From Pelargonium nanum (lineage: Eukaryota > Streptophyta > Magnoliopsida > Geraniales > Geraniaceae): a stretch of DNA of 44,773 bases. The notes under the pieces are model-generated. The model ran no database searches and was not told where the DNA came from. It was given only the letters and a program-made list of their open reading frames with translations. Location of the stretch: assembly GCA_036897485.1 (NCBI GenBank), contig JAYMTF010000214.1:1-44773 (forward strand), read 5' to 3'. Below are positions 16,562 through 27,362 of the stretch, in pieces. The position numbers and the translations under genes were made by a program. Every line of letters begins with the position of its first letter. Within the stretch, counting starts at the first letter, position 1.

Positions 16562-19500
16562 ATGGCGTACCATCTCGGTGCCACCACCCCACGCGCCTCC
16601 CTCGTCTCCCTCCACAGGGCGGCCAAGCTCAACCAACTTCCCCTCGCTTTCGACGTGAGGCAGCCGATGCTGAGAACCAGGTACTGGAGGGCCAGGGTTT
16701 CCGACGGCGGGAACTCGTACCTCGACATGTGGAAGAACGCGGTGGACCGAGGCCGGAAGGCCATCGAATTCCAGAAGATCGCCGAGAACACAGCCGTTGT
16801 CGACGATCGAGGCAACGGTCTGCTCGGAGGTGCTACTGTTGAGAATTTGGAGAAGAAGAGCGAGGAGTTCGAGAAGATTCTCGAAGTGTCTAAGGAGGAG
16901 AGGGACCGGATTCAGCAAATGCAGGTCATAGATCGGGCGGCCGCGGCAATTTCCGCCGCCCGCGCCACTCTCAAGGAGACTGTGGCAAAGCAGGAGGTCA
17001 AATCAGGTGATTCGGAGGATCCGGATTCGATGAGTCACGAGGAGCCTACTTTGGGGCGGAATGGAAGAAAAAAGGAGGCCCCGCAAGGTATCATCATGTT
17101 GAAATTGAATTTAAGCTTTTCAGATAATTGATTTCAAAACTCTTTTGGCTCAATCCTGTGTAAATTTTGAACTTCACCAGGAATGCAGAGTGGAAGCATT
17201 TTTGTTCCTAGGTCAGAAACTTCTGGAAATGGAACACCAGGTCCGGATTTTTGGTCCTGGACTCCTCCTACAGATAGTGATAGCAGAATCGATGATTTCA
17301 GCAATCTGCAGACGGCTCGAACAACACCGGCGGCGTTTCAACCTCAGACGATGCCATTGGCGGAGAAAGAGCGAACCAAAGAGGTTCTGCCACTTCAATT
17401 TGAGAGTAAACTTGGTGATCACAGTGACCACAACCCTCCTCTTCCGCCTCTTCAGTCACTGTTGGAAATTGAAAAATTGGAGGTTTCAGAATCCGCTACA
17501 GAAACACCTTCCTTAAAAGAGGAACTTCAACATACTGTGGAATTTTCGGTACATGCAGCTGAAGCAGCTGAAGCACTTGATGAGGTGGAGTCATTGGCCG
17601 ATGGAGTTCGTCCAGATGGATCGAGGTGGTGGAAGGAGACGGGAATTGAACAGAGACCTGATGGTGTGATGTGCAAGTGGACAGTGAAAAGGGGTATTAG
17701 TGCTGACCAAGTTGTTGAGTGGCAAGAGAAGTACTGGGAGGCTTCTGATGAGTTAGGCTACAAGGAACTCGGTTCAGAGAAATCGGGACGCGATGCAACT
17801 GGAAATGTTTGGCGTGAGTATTGGAGAGAATCCATGCGGCAGGTTAGCAGCAACTGGACTTGTGAATGTGAATTATTGACCCTTTTGCGTATTGCATCAT
17901 ATAAATTAATACATGGCTAATTGGATTTAATCAGTAGCCTCCTTTACCTTATAACTAGAAACTAAGAATATGGCTTTGATGCAAGAACCTTAGCTACATA
18001 GTCTAGTAAGAATCTTCCACTTTTGCCAAACTGAAAACAAAAGGGAATAGACTTTGAAGGAACATCCTTTGCAAGAACTATTTGTGGGTGAAACAAGAAC
18101 TAAATCCAACTATAATTTCTGTTCCAGTAATATATACTAGAGGGTTGGCTCATTACAATGTTTCTTGGGAAATGTTCTGTAAATTCGTATCATAATGTCT
18201 TAGAATAATCAGTTTTGTCTTAACCTTTTTATATATTATTGAATCAAGCAAAAACTCTTTTTATGATGGATATTACTTAACAGTTAACACCATTTGATCC
18301 AGCCCTGGGTTAGTCCCTGCCCACTCTACTGAACCAACTGGTGGCTCATACAGTAGTGCCCTTGTTGGTTGGCTTTCAAGATGAATGACCAGAGTTCAAA
18401 GTCATTTTGCCTGTTCCAGACTAACACTTGTATGCTTAGGTTGAAAACCAGCCATATTCGTAAAAATGTTTCTCTTTCTATTCCAAAATCAGTGTCTTAC
18501 TTGTCCTATTTCCTTTTTAAGAAGTTAGTTATATATCAATTGCCAATAATATATCCCTAAATAAGTTGGTTAGAACACCTATAGTATATATGAGTGAAAA
18601 AGTTCAGCACCGACTCATTTATCCTTAATTTTTCCCAAAAAGTAAAAATAAACACAAAACATTCAATTTGAGAAAGGAGTATAAGATATATACACTCTCC
18701 TATAATTTTTTTTTTTTTTAACTTTGTTATAATTGTATGCTTTTATAAACTAATTAAGTAAACTGAAGCTCCAGTTGTTTGTGTTGGTTAGGATTCTGGA
18801 CTTGTACATCTTGAGAAGACTGCAGACAAGTGGGGGAAGAATGGAAATGGAGATGAGTGGCAAGAGCAATGGTGGGAACATTACAATTCCTCTGGCCAAG
18901 CAGACAAATGGGCTCATAAATGGTGCAGCATTGACCCAACAACACCCCTTGATGCTGGTCATGCTCATGTTTGGCATGAAAGGTAACTAATTTCATGTAG
19001 TATAGAATCTCGTGCTTTGAATCTTTCGCGAACAAGTTATATTTAAAGATCCATGTTAATCTGTTTGCTGATAAGGCAACCACCATTGGTGGAAGATATA
19101 ATATTCAGAAATGGAGTAAACTGCATAGTAGTGAGATGTAAAATATTTGTGTAGAACTGATGTTCCCTCTTGCCCTTAAGACACTATTACAAAAGGCCAA
19201 TTAATTGACTAGTTCCTTGCAAAAGAAATGTAGTGTTATTTTTATGTTTTTGATGTGTTGTGGGTTTGGCAGGTGGGGTGAAGAGTATGACGGGAAGGGG
19301 GGTAGCATAAAGGATACCGATAAATGGGCAGAACGCAGCGAGGATGGGGGTTGGACAAAATGGGGTGATAAATGGGATGAAAATTTTGATCCAAATGGTC
19401 ATGGTGTGAAGCAGGGGGAAACTTGGTGGGAAGGTAAGTATGGGGAGAGGTGGAACCGGACTTGGGGCGAAGGGCACAATGGTTCTGGATGGGTGCACAA

Positions 19501-19645
19501 GTACGGGAAGAGCAGCAGCGGTGAGCACTGGGACACTCACGAGCCGCAGGAGACATGGTACGAGAGATTCCCGCACTTTGGTTTTTATCACTGCTATGAC
19601 CATTCAGTCCAGCTCCGGGAAGTTCCAAAGCCATCGGACATGTGA
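16562..19645 (+). CDS. LESV: LIKE EARLY STARVATION (LESV), plastid starch-binding protein
   Basis: Chloroplast stroma protein that binds starch glucans and helps order amylopectin, acting with ESV1 on starch turnover. Four exons (16562-17087, 17181-17842, 18792-18982, 19273-19645) join in frame to 583 residues. Arabidopsis LESV is about 578 and ESV1 about 426, so length favours LESV. The N-terminus (MAYHLGATTPRASLVSLHRA) reads as a transit peptide. Then come YLDMWKNAVDRGRK, a Glu/Lys-rich predicted helix, and a low-complexity linker. From about residue 320 runs the Trp-rich family domain (GSRWWKETG, WQEKYWEA, WREYWRESM, EWQEQWWEHY, WAERSEDGGWTKWGDKWDE, TWWEGKYGERW), whose regularly spaced Trp and acidic residues line glucan-binding beta-strands. 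It ends VPKPSDM. An upstream in-frame ATG at 16445 is the alternative start. Confidence 0.9.
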
Positions 19646-19980
19646 CCAGATCCATAAAACGATTAGATGTACATTCCTTAGTTCATGCTAGGCGAGGGGA
19701 GGCTGGTATAGTATATTAGTCTACACATTAGGAACTTGAGTTGCATCAAATAGAGTATTCACAGTGGAATAAATTTGAAATAAATCATGATTCTTTCTTA
19801 TATGTTCCTTGATTAGAGGCTATATTGAGTTTATAACTGGTGGACAGCACCATCACACCATTGTTGGTCATTTGCTTTTCATATATTAAATTTTGCAAGG
19901 TTGATACAAGAAAGAATGGTATATTACTACTACTCTATCATAGTTTGGGTACAATGTTTGTGTGCTGCACGATCTAACAC

Positions 19981-20189
19981 GAACTCGACAGTGCAGAGTC
20001 CAACACAAAAACATACTATTATGTATGAAAAAGTACTTGTGAAATGTGATCGAACTCGACAGTGCAGTGTCCAACACAAAAACATACTATTATGTATGAA
20101 AAAGTACTTGTGAAATGTGATCGAACTCGACAGAGCAATGTCCAACACAAAAACATACTATTATGTATGAAAATGTTCTTGTGAAATGT
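19981..20189. repeat. 71-bp tandem repeat, three copies
   Basis: Units start GAACTCGACAG at 19981, 20052 and 20123, an exact 71-bp period with few substitutions. The end of the unit (CTTGTGAAATG) matches the outer end of the adjacent LTR-like segments. The array therefore probably arose by local amplification at the edge of the retroelement. There are no spacers, so it is not CRISPR-like. Confidence 0.9.
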
Positions 20190-20347
20190 ATTTGATGTGT
20201 ATGTATTTCTTAATTAACAATTACATATGAGGCCGTTATTTATAGTCTTACAAGTGATGAGAAATCACAAAAGTAAGTGTTGTTGCAAATCGAAATAGAG
20301 ATGATGATGTCATGGTGTTAAGGTCATGACTGGGATGTCATTTAACA
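20160..20347 (-). mobile_element. Copia-like LTR segment 1
   Basis: Read on the minus strand, the segment begins TGTTAAATGACATC directly after a polypurine tract (TTGAGTTTGAAGGGG, 20348-20362). That is the classic boundary between a copia-type internal region and its 3' LTR. It shares about 190 bp with segments 2 and 3, including TGTATGTATTTCTTAATTAA and GATGATGATGTCATGGTG. No gag-pol coding sequence is nearby. Confidence 0.7.
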
Positions 20348-20411
20348 CCCCTTCAAACTCAAGTGGAGACATGTTGAATTTGCTTGCCATACGCATAAAG
20401 TTCTTGGCATG

Positions 20412-21611
20412 TATTTGCTTGTATGTATTTCTTAAGAGTATTAAGAATCTCAGCCAACTTAAATTGGCTGAGAGTCTCAGCCCATAATTAAAATTACAGT
20501 AAATACCTGAAATAACCTTACTTTTACCCCCACTGTAATGACTTTACTTTACCTTTTTCCTCACAACACCACAATCATACACAAACCAAACACAGTAAAG
20601 ATGAACTTAAAAAAGAACACATAGAAGATATAAAAAAATAAACAAGCATATATACGTTTTCTTCTTTTTCATTGATAAAGCTTTGTTCACAATAGAGAGT
20701 CTGAGTTCTCTACAACCCCACTGTAATCAAATTTAATGATAAATTTCAAATAACACATGATGAGTCCTTCTCAAATTCCATAAACAGTAGCTAGAGGAGA
20801 TCGGGGTGGATCATTATCAGAGTTTGTGATCTCGTTCACTGACTGTGATGGCGGGCTTCGTGGCGGCGATGGCTAGCGCTAGCGGCGCAGATGAACTTCA
20901 GGTGGTAGCAAATGGTTCGCAGCAGGACAAGCGATCGAGTTTCTGCTCCGGTGAGCTCGCGTCGGATAGAGGCGGCGCAATTTAAGAAATGTGCTTAATG
21001 TTGGTGATATTCTATTTTTTTTTTTTATTCTTGGGCTTTTTCTTGTTGTGATTTTGATGGCAAAGCCGCCGGAGGTGGTGGCCGTGAAAGATGGCTTGCG
21101 GTTGTGTGCTGTGATATTTATGAATATGGCAGATTGTTTTGACCGATTCTACTACCAGTGATGATTAATTTAGTTTATTGGCTGTTTCATTTTGGTTTGA
21201 AAATGGTGGTGTTAGATTTCTGGAAATGGAGCTGGTTATGTAATTGAATCTAGCTGCACTTTGAAATGAAAAGCAAGATAAGAAGTGTCCTTGTGGGGAA
21301 GATGAACAGTGGAGGGGTGAAATCTTTTAACGGCTGTGATTTAATAGAGAGATCTAGTGGTTGAAATATAACTGGCTGAGACTCAGCCACTAAATTAGTG
21401 GCTTAGAAACTTTTTTCTCATTTCTTAATTAATAATTACAAATGAGACATTTATTTATAGGTTTTACAAGTGAGGAGAAATAACAAAATTAAGTGTTGTT
21501 GCTGACAAATATGTGAAGCTTCTTGAGAAAAGTTTGGAGATAAGCTCGGAGGAGAAAAATAGAGATGATGATGTCATGGTGCTGTGGTCATGACAATGAT
21601 GTCATTTAATA
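20412..21611 (-). mobile_element. Copia-like LTR segment 2, split by a Mutator-like insertion
   Basis: The outer ~24 bp (20412-20435) and inner ~190 bp (21420-21611) are parts of one LTR interrupted at ATTTCTTAA by the 984-bp element at 20436-21419. Its minus-strand start follows a second polypurine tract (rc of CCCCCTCAAACTCAA, about 21612-21626). Confidence 0.65.
20436..21419. mobile_element. Non-autonomous Mutator-like element, 984 bp
   Basis: The element is bounded by a perfect 9-bp direct repeat ATTTCTTAA (20427-20435 and 21420-21428), the duplication length typical of Mutator-like transposons. Its termini are inverted: left GAGTATTAAGAATCTCAGCC, right (reverse complement) GAGAAAAAAGTTTCTAAGCC. 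Similarity continues for about 47 bp and ends in GTCTCAGCC on both sides. Each arm can also fold on itself (CTCAGCCA...TGGCTGAG). There is no transposase frame. The interior includes a GC-rich block, 20840-20985, with a 45-codon ATG frame (20848-20985, MAGFVAAMASASG...). A second GC-rich patch lies near 21060-21110. Both look like captured gene sequence. Confidence 0.75.
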
Positions 21612-21640
21612 CCCCCTCAAACTCAAGACGTTTAAAAACA

Positions 21641-21882
21641 TGTTGAGTTGAAAATTTTTGTACTTGTGAAATGAATTTGTTGTGTATGTATTTCTTAATT
21701 AACAATTACATATGAGACATTTATTTATACACTCTACAAGTGAGGAGAAATCACAAAAGTAAGTGTTGTTGATGACAAATCTATAAAGCTTCTTGAGAAA
21801 GGTTTGGAAGGAAGCTTGGAGGAAAAAAAATAGAAATGATGATGTTATGATGCTGAGGTCATGACTATGATGTCATTTAACA
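21641..21882 (-). mobile_element. Copia-like LTR segment 3
   Basis: A third copy of the same ~240-bp segment ends in GTCATTTAACA on the plus strand (TGTTAAATGAC on minus). No polypurine tract follows it on the right, so on the minus strand it would be the 5'-most LTR. Only about 15-30 bp separate it from the polypurine tract of segment 2; the internal region is gone. Confidence 0.65.
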
Positions 21883-22443
21883 AACACGACAACTAAATAA
21901 GTATGTTGAAATGACACGAACATGATTCAACATATTTTACACAACATTATCCAACATGTTTGTTACGTTGCTAATAATTTTTTTAATGAGAAACCGTAAA
22001 CATGTCTCACTTGCCACGTAAAGAAACGGCCAAACGAACCGCCCAATAAGCAGCCACTTAACACGTGAACAAAGGCGGCCACAGCCACCCCACTCGTCGT
22101 CCTCCGCCAATGCCACCACTTTCTAGTACCTTCTACCAACAAATCTACATCAAGCTCTTACAATTTTGTTTTCTTTTTGTGGCGCCTATTTATTCTACAT
22201 ATACATATATATAATTTCAGATTTCACTCCTTCCTCTCTCTCTGCTCATTTTCATGCTCTGTCCTCTCAACAATTTTGTAACACCCATCTGGTAAGCATT
22301 TCTCTTCTCTCTCTTTCTTTTCAATGTCCGTTTCACTTCCTATTTGCTCGCATAATGATCACCCACCTCACTGTTACCAGATTCCTCATCTTTTTTAACA
22401 ATCACTGAACCAGCCAGCATTAGCAACTCAAGTCCCTGCTTCC
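21883..22443 (+). promoter_or_regulatory. VTE3 upstream region
   Basis: A G-box CACGTG lies at 22062-22067. A TATATATA stretch lies at about 22200-22212, with a CT-rich leader after it (22225-22320), a common plant core-promoter arrangement. No other gene is visible. Confidence 0.45.
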
Positions 22444-25402
22444 ATGGCTTCTTCGTCGCTCAGTGGAGTCAAAATCGGTTTCGCTTTAGCCCCAACTGGG
22501 TTGGGTTTTGGAAATTCAACTTCCAATTTCTCCAAACAGCGTCTTGTTGGGAGAAATTTGACTGCCAGGTGCAGTAGTGTGTCGTCTTCGAGGCCTGCGA
22601 ATCAGCCTAGGTTTATACAGCACAAGAAAGAGGCGTTTTGGTTCTACAGGTTCTTGTCTATAGTGTATGATCATGTGCTAAACCCTGGTCACTGGACTGA
22701 GGATATGCGGGACGAGGCGCTCGAGCCTGCTGATCTCTACGATCGCAACCTGACTGTGGTGGATGTTGGGGGTGGCACTGGCTTTACCACATTGGGTATT
22801 GTTAAGCATGTGGATGCCAAAAATGTCACAATTCTTGATCAGTCACCTCATCAGCTTGCGAAGGCCAAGGAGAAGGAGCCCTTGAAGGAATGCAAGATCA
22901 TTGAGGGTGATGCCGAGGATCTTCCTTTCCCAACTGATTATGCTGATAGATATATTTCTGCTGGAAGGTAATATCTTTGCTATTACTAGTATATTTTCTA
23001 GGTTCTGTGGTATTGTATAAGGTTGGGTACTACTAGAAATGCATCACTTGAAACAATATTGCATTTTGATTTTATTTGCATGTGAATGACTCTTTGATGT
23101 CAATTTATGGAACCTACTCTGGAGCTTTTGTATATCATACTCAAGCTCTTTGTGATCAATGGCTTCATTTTCCCTTTTAGCTCCTCATCCGGACACATTT
23201 GACTACTTGTGTTACATAGGTGCTAAACATTTTTACAAATGGGAGGGGGCTCTTCACATTATTGTCCTTTGGATTATGAGGCTACAATTCCTAAGGTTGC
23301 GTTTGAGAACTTGTATTTGATTTGAAATTCATCATTTGAAATGTTGTATTTCAAGTACAAATATAATGTTTGGGAAAACATAGAATTTCAAATGGCAAGG
23401 TAAGAGTTGTCATTTGAAATCACATGGTGTATGCATGTTTTGAATGCTATTAGATTTGAGCCAAATCCAAATTCTAAGTGATCCAAACTCTTGATTTGAC
23501 TCAAATCGAGCATTTAAAATGAAATGCCGTTCCTAAAAGCAGCATTATTGATAATGATAATTTCAATTTGGTCTGTTGCTTATATTTTATATTCTTCAAT
23601 GGTGCTCTTCAGTATTGAGTACTGGCCAGATCCACAGCGTGGCATCAAAGAGGCATATAGAGTACTGAAAATAGGAGGAAAAGCCTGTGTGATTGGTCCT
23701 GTGTATCCAACCTTTTGGCTGTCTCGCTTTTTTGCGGATGTGTGGATGCTATTCCCAAAAGAGGAAGAGTACATCGAATGGTTTACAAAAGCAGGTTTTA
23801 AAGATGTTAAACTGAAGAGGATTGGTCCAAAATGGTATCGTGGTGTCCGGCGGCATGGGTTGATCATGGGCTGCTCTGTCACAGGTGTGAAGCCTTTATC
23901 AGGAGACTCTCCCCTGAAGGTAACATATAATCCCTCCCTTTCCAGCTCTAATGGAAGGAAATTCATTAATTTTTCCCTCATATTATTTTATCGTTTCCCC
24001 ATTTTCACCTTACAATATGGTAACCTTACAAATAACGTTATGTAGTTGGATAAACATGTCACATATAAACAATTTATTCAGATGTTAAAGCTGGAGGAAC
24101 TGAAAAGTTTTTCCAATCATAAATCTTTAGCTATTATGATAGACAGTGTAAAACTGATGTATGGTTACACATGGTGCCTCTTCAAAGTTTCTAATTACTT
24201 GGTGCTATTGGAGCATCTGATGTAGTCAAGAGTGATAACTCGTGGAATGGAGACTTCACATTAGCTTTACTGATCTCTTAAGAAGTTAAGGCTTAGGTGT
24301 AAGTTCGTAAATTATAAATAAAACACAGGGCAATTCTATGAGGCATTGAGGCCCAGGTGTAAGTTTTGTAGTACTGAAGGGTCAAATGCTATGTAGAAGA
24401 ATCACCAGTCAAAGAAGGCCACTAGACATTGACTGAGACTTGAGATCTTATGACCCATTAGGGCTGAAAAAAGCATGATGTGGATCAATCAATGGATGTA
24501 AGTGTCTTCCAATTGATACACCCACGTTTCCTTTTAGTCGTGAAACTTCGATACATCTACTTTCAGCATATTGGGACCATAAGAACTTTTCAGCTAATGT
24601 ACGTCATTGACCTGCACAAAGTAAGAAGTGTGTAACAATCAGTGAACTTGCCTGTCATTTTGGTTCATGATGCCAAAGTATTCTATATGGTTTAATTAGA
24701 CATCAGGAAAACTGTTCAGATTGCAATTATTTTCTGATAATGTTCCCCGAAACAGGATAGTTTACCAGTCATACAGCTTCAAGAGGTCTGACTTTTTAAT
24801 GATAAAGTTTGTTCCTGAAAAAGGTCCCATAAAGAGTACTAGTTTGGCTCTGAGAGGATTTTGCTGCTTGCGTTAACTTAGAGTACAGGATGTGTGTTGG
24901 TTAAAGAATAAAGATGGCTAATTTGGGTAATATAGCATGGTTCATCTAACAGAGCAGAAGCATAGGCTCAAATTTTAACAGCTATTGTCATGCAAATAAA
25001 TAAATGTGAGTATTATGATTTTTGTATATATATTTTGTTCTAGGTTGTGTCAAGCATTATTTGGATGTGTTTAAAAAGATCATATAGTTGCTGCAAAAGC
25101 AGGCTTTTGAGTGCTTTCATGTAGTGAACAAGAGTTTCTTTCATTTCTTTGATATTTTGCTACATGGCAGTTTCTCATACGTTAAGGTATGCATTAGAAG
25201 AGTTGACTTGTGTTTCATTTCTCTTATAACATTTATGTTGATGCAGCTTGGTCCAAAGGAAGAGGACGTAAAGAAGCCGGTGAATCCATTTGTGTTCATT
25301 TTCCGGTTTATTCTTGGCATGATGGCAGCAACTTACTATGTGCTGGTTCCAATATACATGTGGCTCAAAGATCAAATTGTTCCAAAGGGTAGGGCTATCT
25401 AA
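22444..25402 (+). CDS. VTE3: MPBQ/MSBQ methyltransferase, plastid inner envelope
   Basis: S-adenosylmethionine-dependent enzyme that methylates 2-methyl-6-phytyl- and 2-methyl-6-solanyl-benzoquinol, an essential step to tocopherols and plastoquinone; known also as APG1 or the 37-kDa inner envelope protein. Three exons (22444-22967, 23613-23919, 25247-25402) join in frame to 328 residues (Arabidopsis about 338). The first ~50 residues are a Ser-rich transit peptide. The AdoMet site VVDVGGGTG lies at residues 105-113, followed by the acidic residue of TILD and GDAEDLPF. PVYPTFWLSRFFADVW and GPKWYRGVRRHGLIMGC are family hallmarks. The C-terminal hydrophobic segment (FIFRFILGMMAATYYVLVPIYMW) is the membrane anchor. 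Intron 1 contains a MITE-like block. Confidence 0.96.
23295..23543. mobile_element. MITE-like element in VTE3 intron 1
   Basis: The left end GGTTGCGTTTGAGAAC (23295-23310) is matched in inverted form by GTTCCTAAAAGCAGC (23529-23543). Internal ATTTGAAAT-type motifs repeat in both orientations. The size, about 250 bp, and AT-rich, fold-back-prone interior suit a miniature inverted-repeat element of the hAT or PIF type. I could not find a clean target-site duplication, so the class and exact ends are uncertain. Confidence 0.45.
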
Positions 25403-27362
25403 AATGGGAGAAGGTTAGTTTTTAGTTCTCGAAGACTGTTATGTTATATCCTGCTGCTCAAGTAGCACCATCTCAGGTTCATGGCCTTAACAAAGTAGTT
25501 TGGAAACAATTGTTGCTAGAAAGATGCCTGACCAGCTGTTACTGTATCTGTAAACTTGTATCTTATGATCTGCCATGGATTAATAATGCCACCAAAATGC
25601 TGAGTTGTTGTCTTCTAACATATATACATAACCAGATTTATGCTTGTTGTGCATATATATGTATATTTTGCTTGGTTTTACTGTTTGCATCAGGACACAT
25701 TTGTGATTAGCTTAATCGAAATGGCTTAATATATGTTTTGTTACTTTGAGTTGGATTGGGACCACCATGGGGTAAAAAAATGGAGAGATTCCATTGGGTG
25801 GTTCTTGCTGGCAATAGATTTTGTCCCTTTGTTGCTTTGGTTTAGAAAAGAGAATAAAAGAAACAATAGCAATTCATTTCTCACACATTTAATACATGTA
25901 GCATTTCCGATCTAATCCCATTGATTAAACAGAAAAAAGACCTTTGACTCTTCTTGGATCTGAAAGACGAAATGTAGGGATTAAAGAAGAGAAACAAAGG
26001 AAGGAAAAATAGCTAGAGTCCAGTACAGGTGTTACTAATTCAATCAATTCAGAAGGTAAGGAACCAGCCATTCTGAAGAATTGGCAATAACAGATATTGA
26101 ACCAGCCAATATGAAGAATTGGAATTAGCTAGAGTCCAGGAACGCCATGAACATTTTTCAACTCAAAATAGTTTTTGAACTTTGTTCCATCAATTTTTCT
26201 AATCCAAAATAGTTCATGAATTTTTAAATAATAACCCATATGGTTTTTGCTCTTAATAGTTTATATCAAAATTTTATGTACCAAATTGAGTCAATATGTG
26301 AAACCAAATTAGACCAAAACTTGAACTTTAAACCAAAATTTGGTCTTTTACCGTAAAAAATTTAGCAAGAAACCTAAACAATGAAAATATGAGATCATTG
26401 TTCGCTTGAGTAGTTGTTTTAAGAAAAAAGAAAAAAGAAAAAAGAAGCAGAAAATGTGAGTAGAAAGTACAATACGGTAGTAGCGACTAATAATAGTGCA
26501 AGATAGTGTGGATTGCACATGTTCGCTTTCCATCTCTGATTCTGTTTTTGTACCAAATCTGAGTCAGAGAGACGACTGAGGAATAGACCAAATGACTGAA
26601 AATGAAAACCGCGTACGTAGGGTCGGCATTTCTGTTTATCTCTTTAATTAATTAATTTTAGGATAATTATTATCGATCTTATATAGTAGTAATCGTCAAG
26701 AGACACCTTGGAACTTAGAATTTCCTTTCCACAACGTTGGTCCTTTTAATTTGTTGCGGTGAAGTATCTTAACGAAAACAAAAATACAATGTAGATGGAG
26801 GGAGAGATGACGTGGAAGGTGTGGTGGATGCAAAGCAGCGTGGTTTTTGGGGTTGAAAAATAGTACGTGGAAAAAAAATAAAAGGACACGCCTTCCCATC
26901 CCATTTTCGTCTTACTTTTGTCTCCCAAATCTCTAACCCTTACAGCTGTCTCTCCTTTATTTTGCTTTTCTTACATTTCATTCACATTCACTGCCACTCC
27001 CTTTTCTTCTTACTATTTTTATTTTTATTATTGTTCAATCCAATCCTTTTAAAGGACACATAGACATAGTTAATACTTAATAATAGTAGAATTGGTCACT
27101 CCTTTATTTAATCAATTTATTGTACATATAACACAACACCCAGCTCTCCTTACCAAGTCATACATAATTAAGCTTAAATTTGACTATTATTTTATTCTTA
27201 ATAATTTAATATAATATTGGCCTCACACTTTCCATGGACTTCTCTCTACATAAGCCCAGCTAAGATTCAGCTATACTCAACTCTACAGACTCTCTCTCTC
27301 TCTCTCTCTCTAGACTTTCAAGGTTTTTCAAGTTTGTTGGTTGAGTCCAAGCTAGCTGTGCA
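25403..27362. other. Spacer between VTE3 and the CML gene
   Basis: No gene is supportable. 25403 to ~25720 should be the VTE3 3' untranslated region. A small imperfect duplication (GAACCAGCCA..TGAAGAATTGG) occurs at about 26060-26122. 26150-26350 resembles dispersed non-coding repeats of plants but has no clear ends. The CML leader has a (CT)n run at about 27292-27311. Confidence 0.5.

Noticed and set aside
16562-19645. ESV1 instead of LESV
   Set aside because: Both share the Trp-rich domain, but 583 residues and the N-terminal DMWKNAVDRGRK region fit LESV; ESV1 is about 150 residues shorter.
19981-20189. CRISPR-like array
   Set aside because: The 71-bp units are contiguous without unique spacers, and the genome is a plant nuclear genome. 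It is an ordinary tandem repeat.
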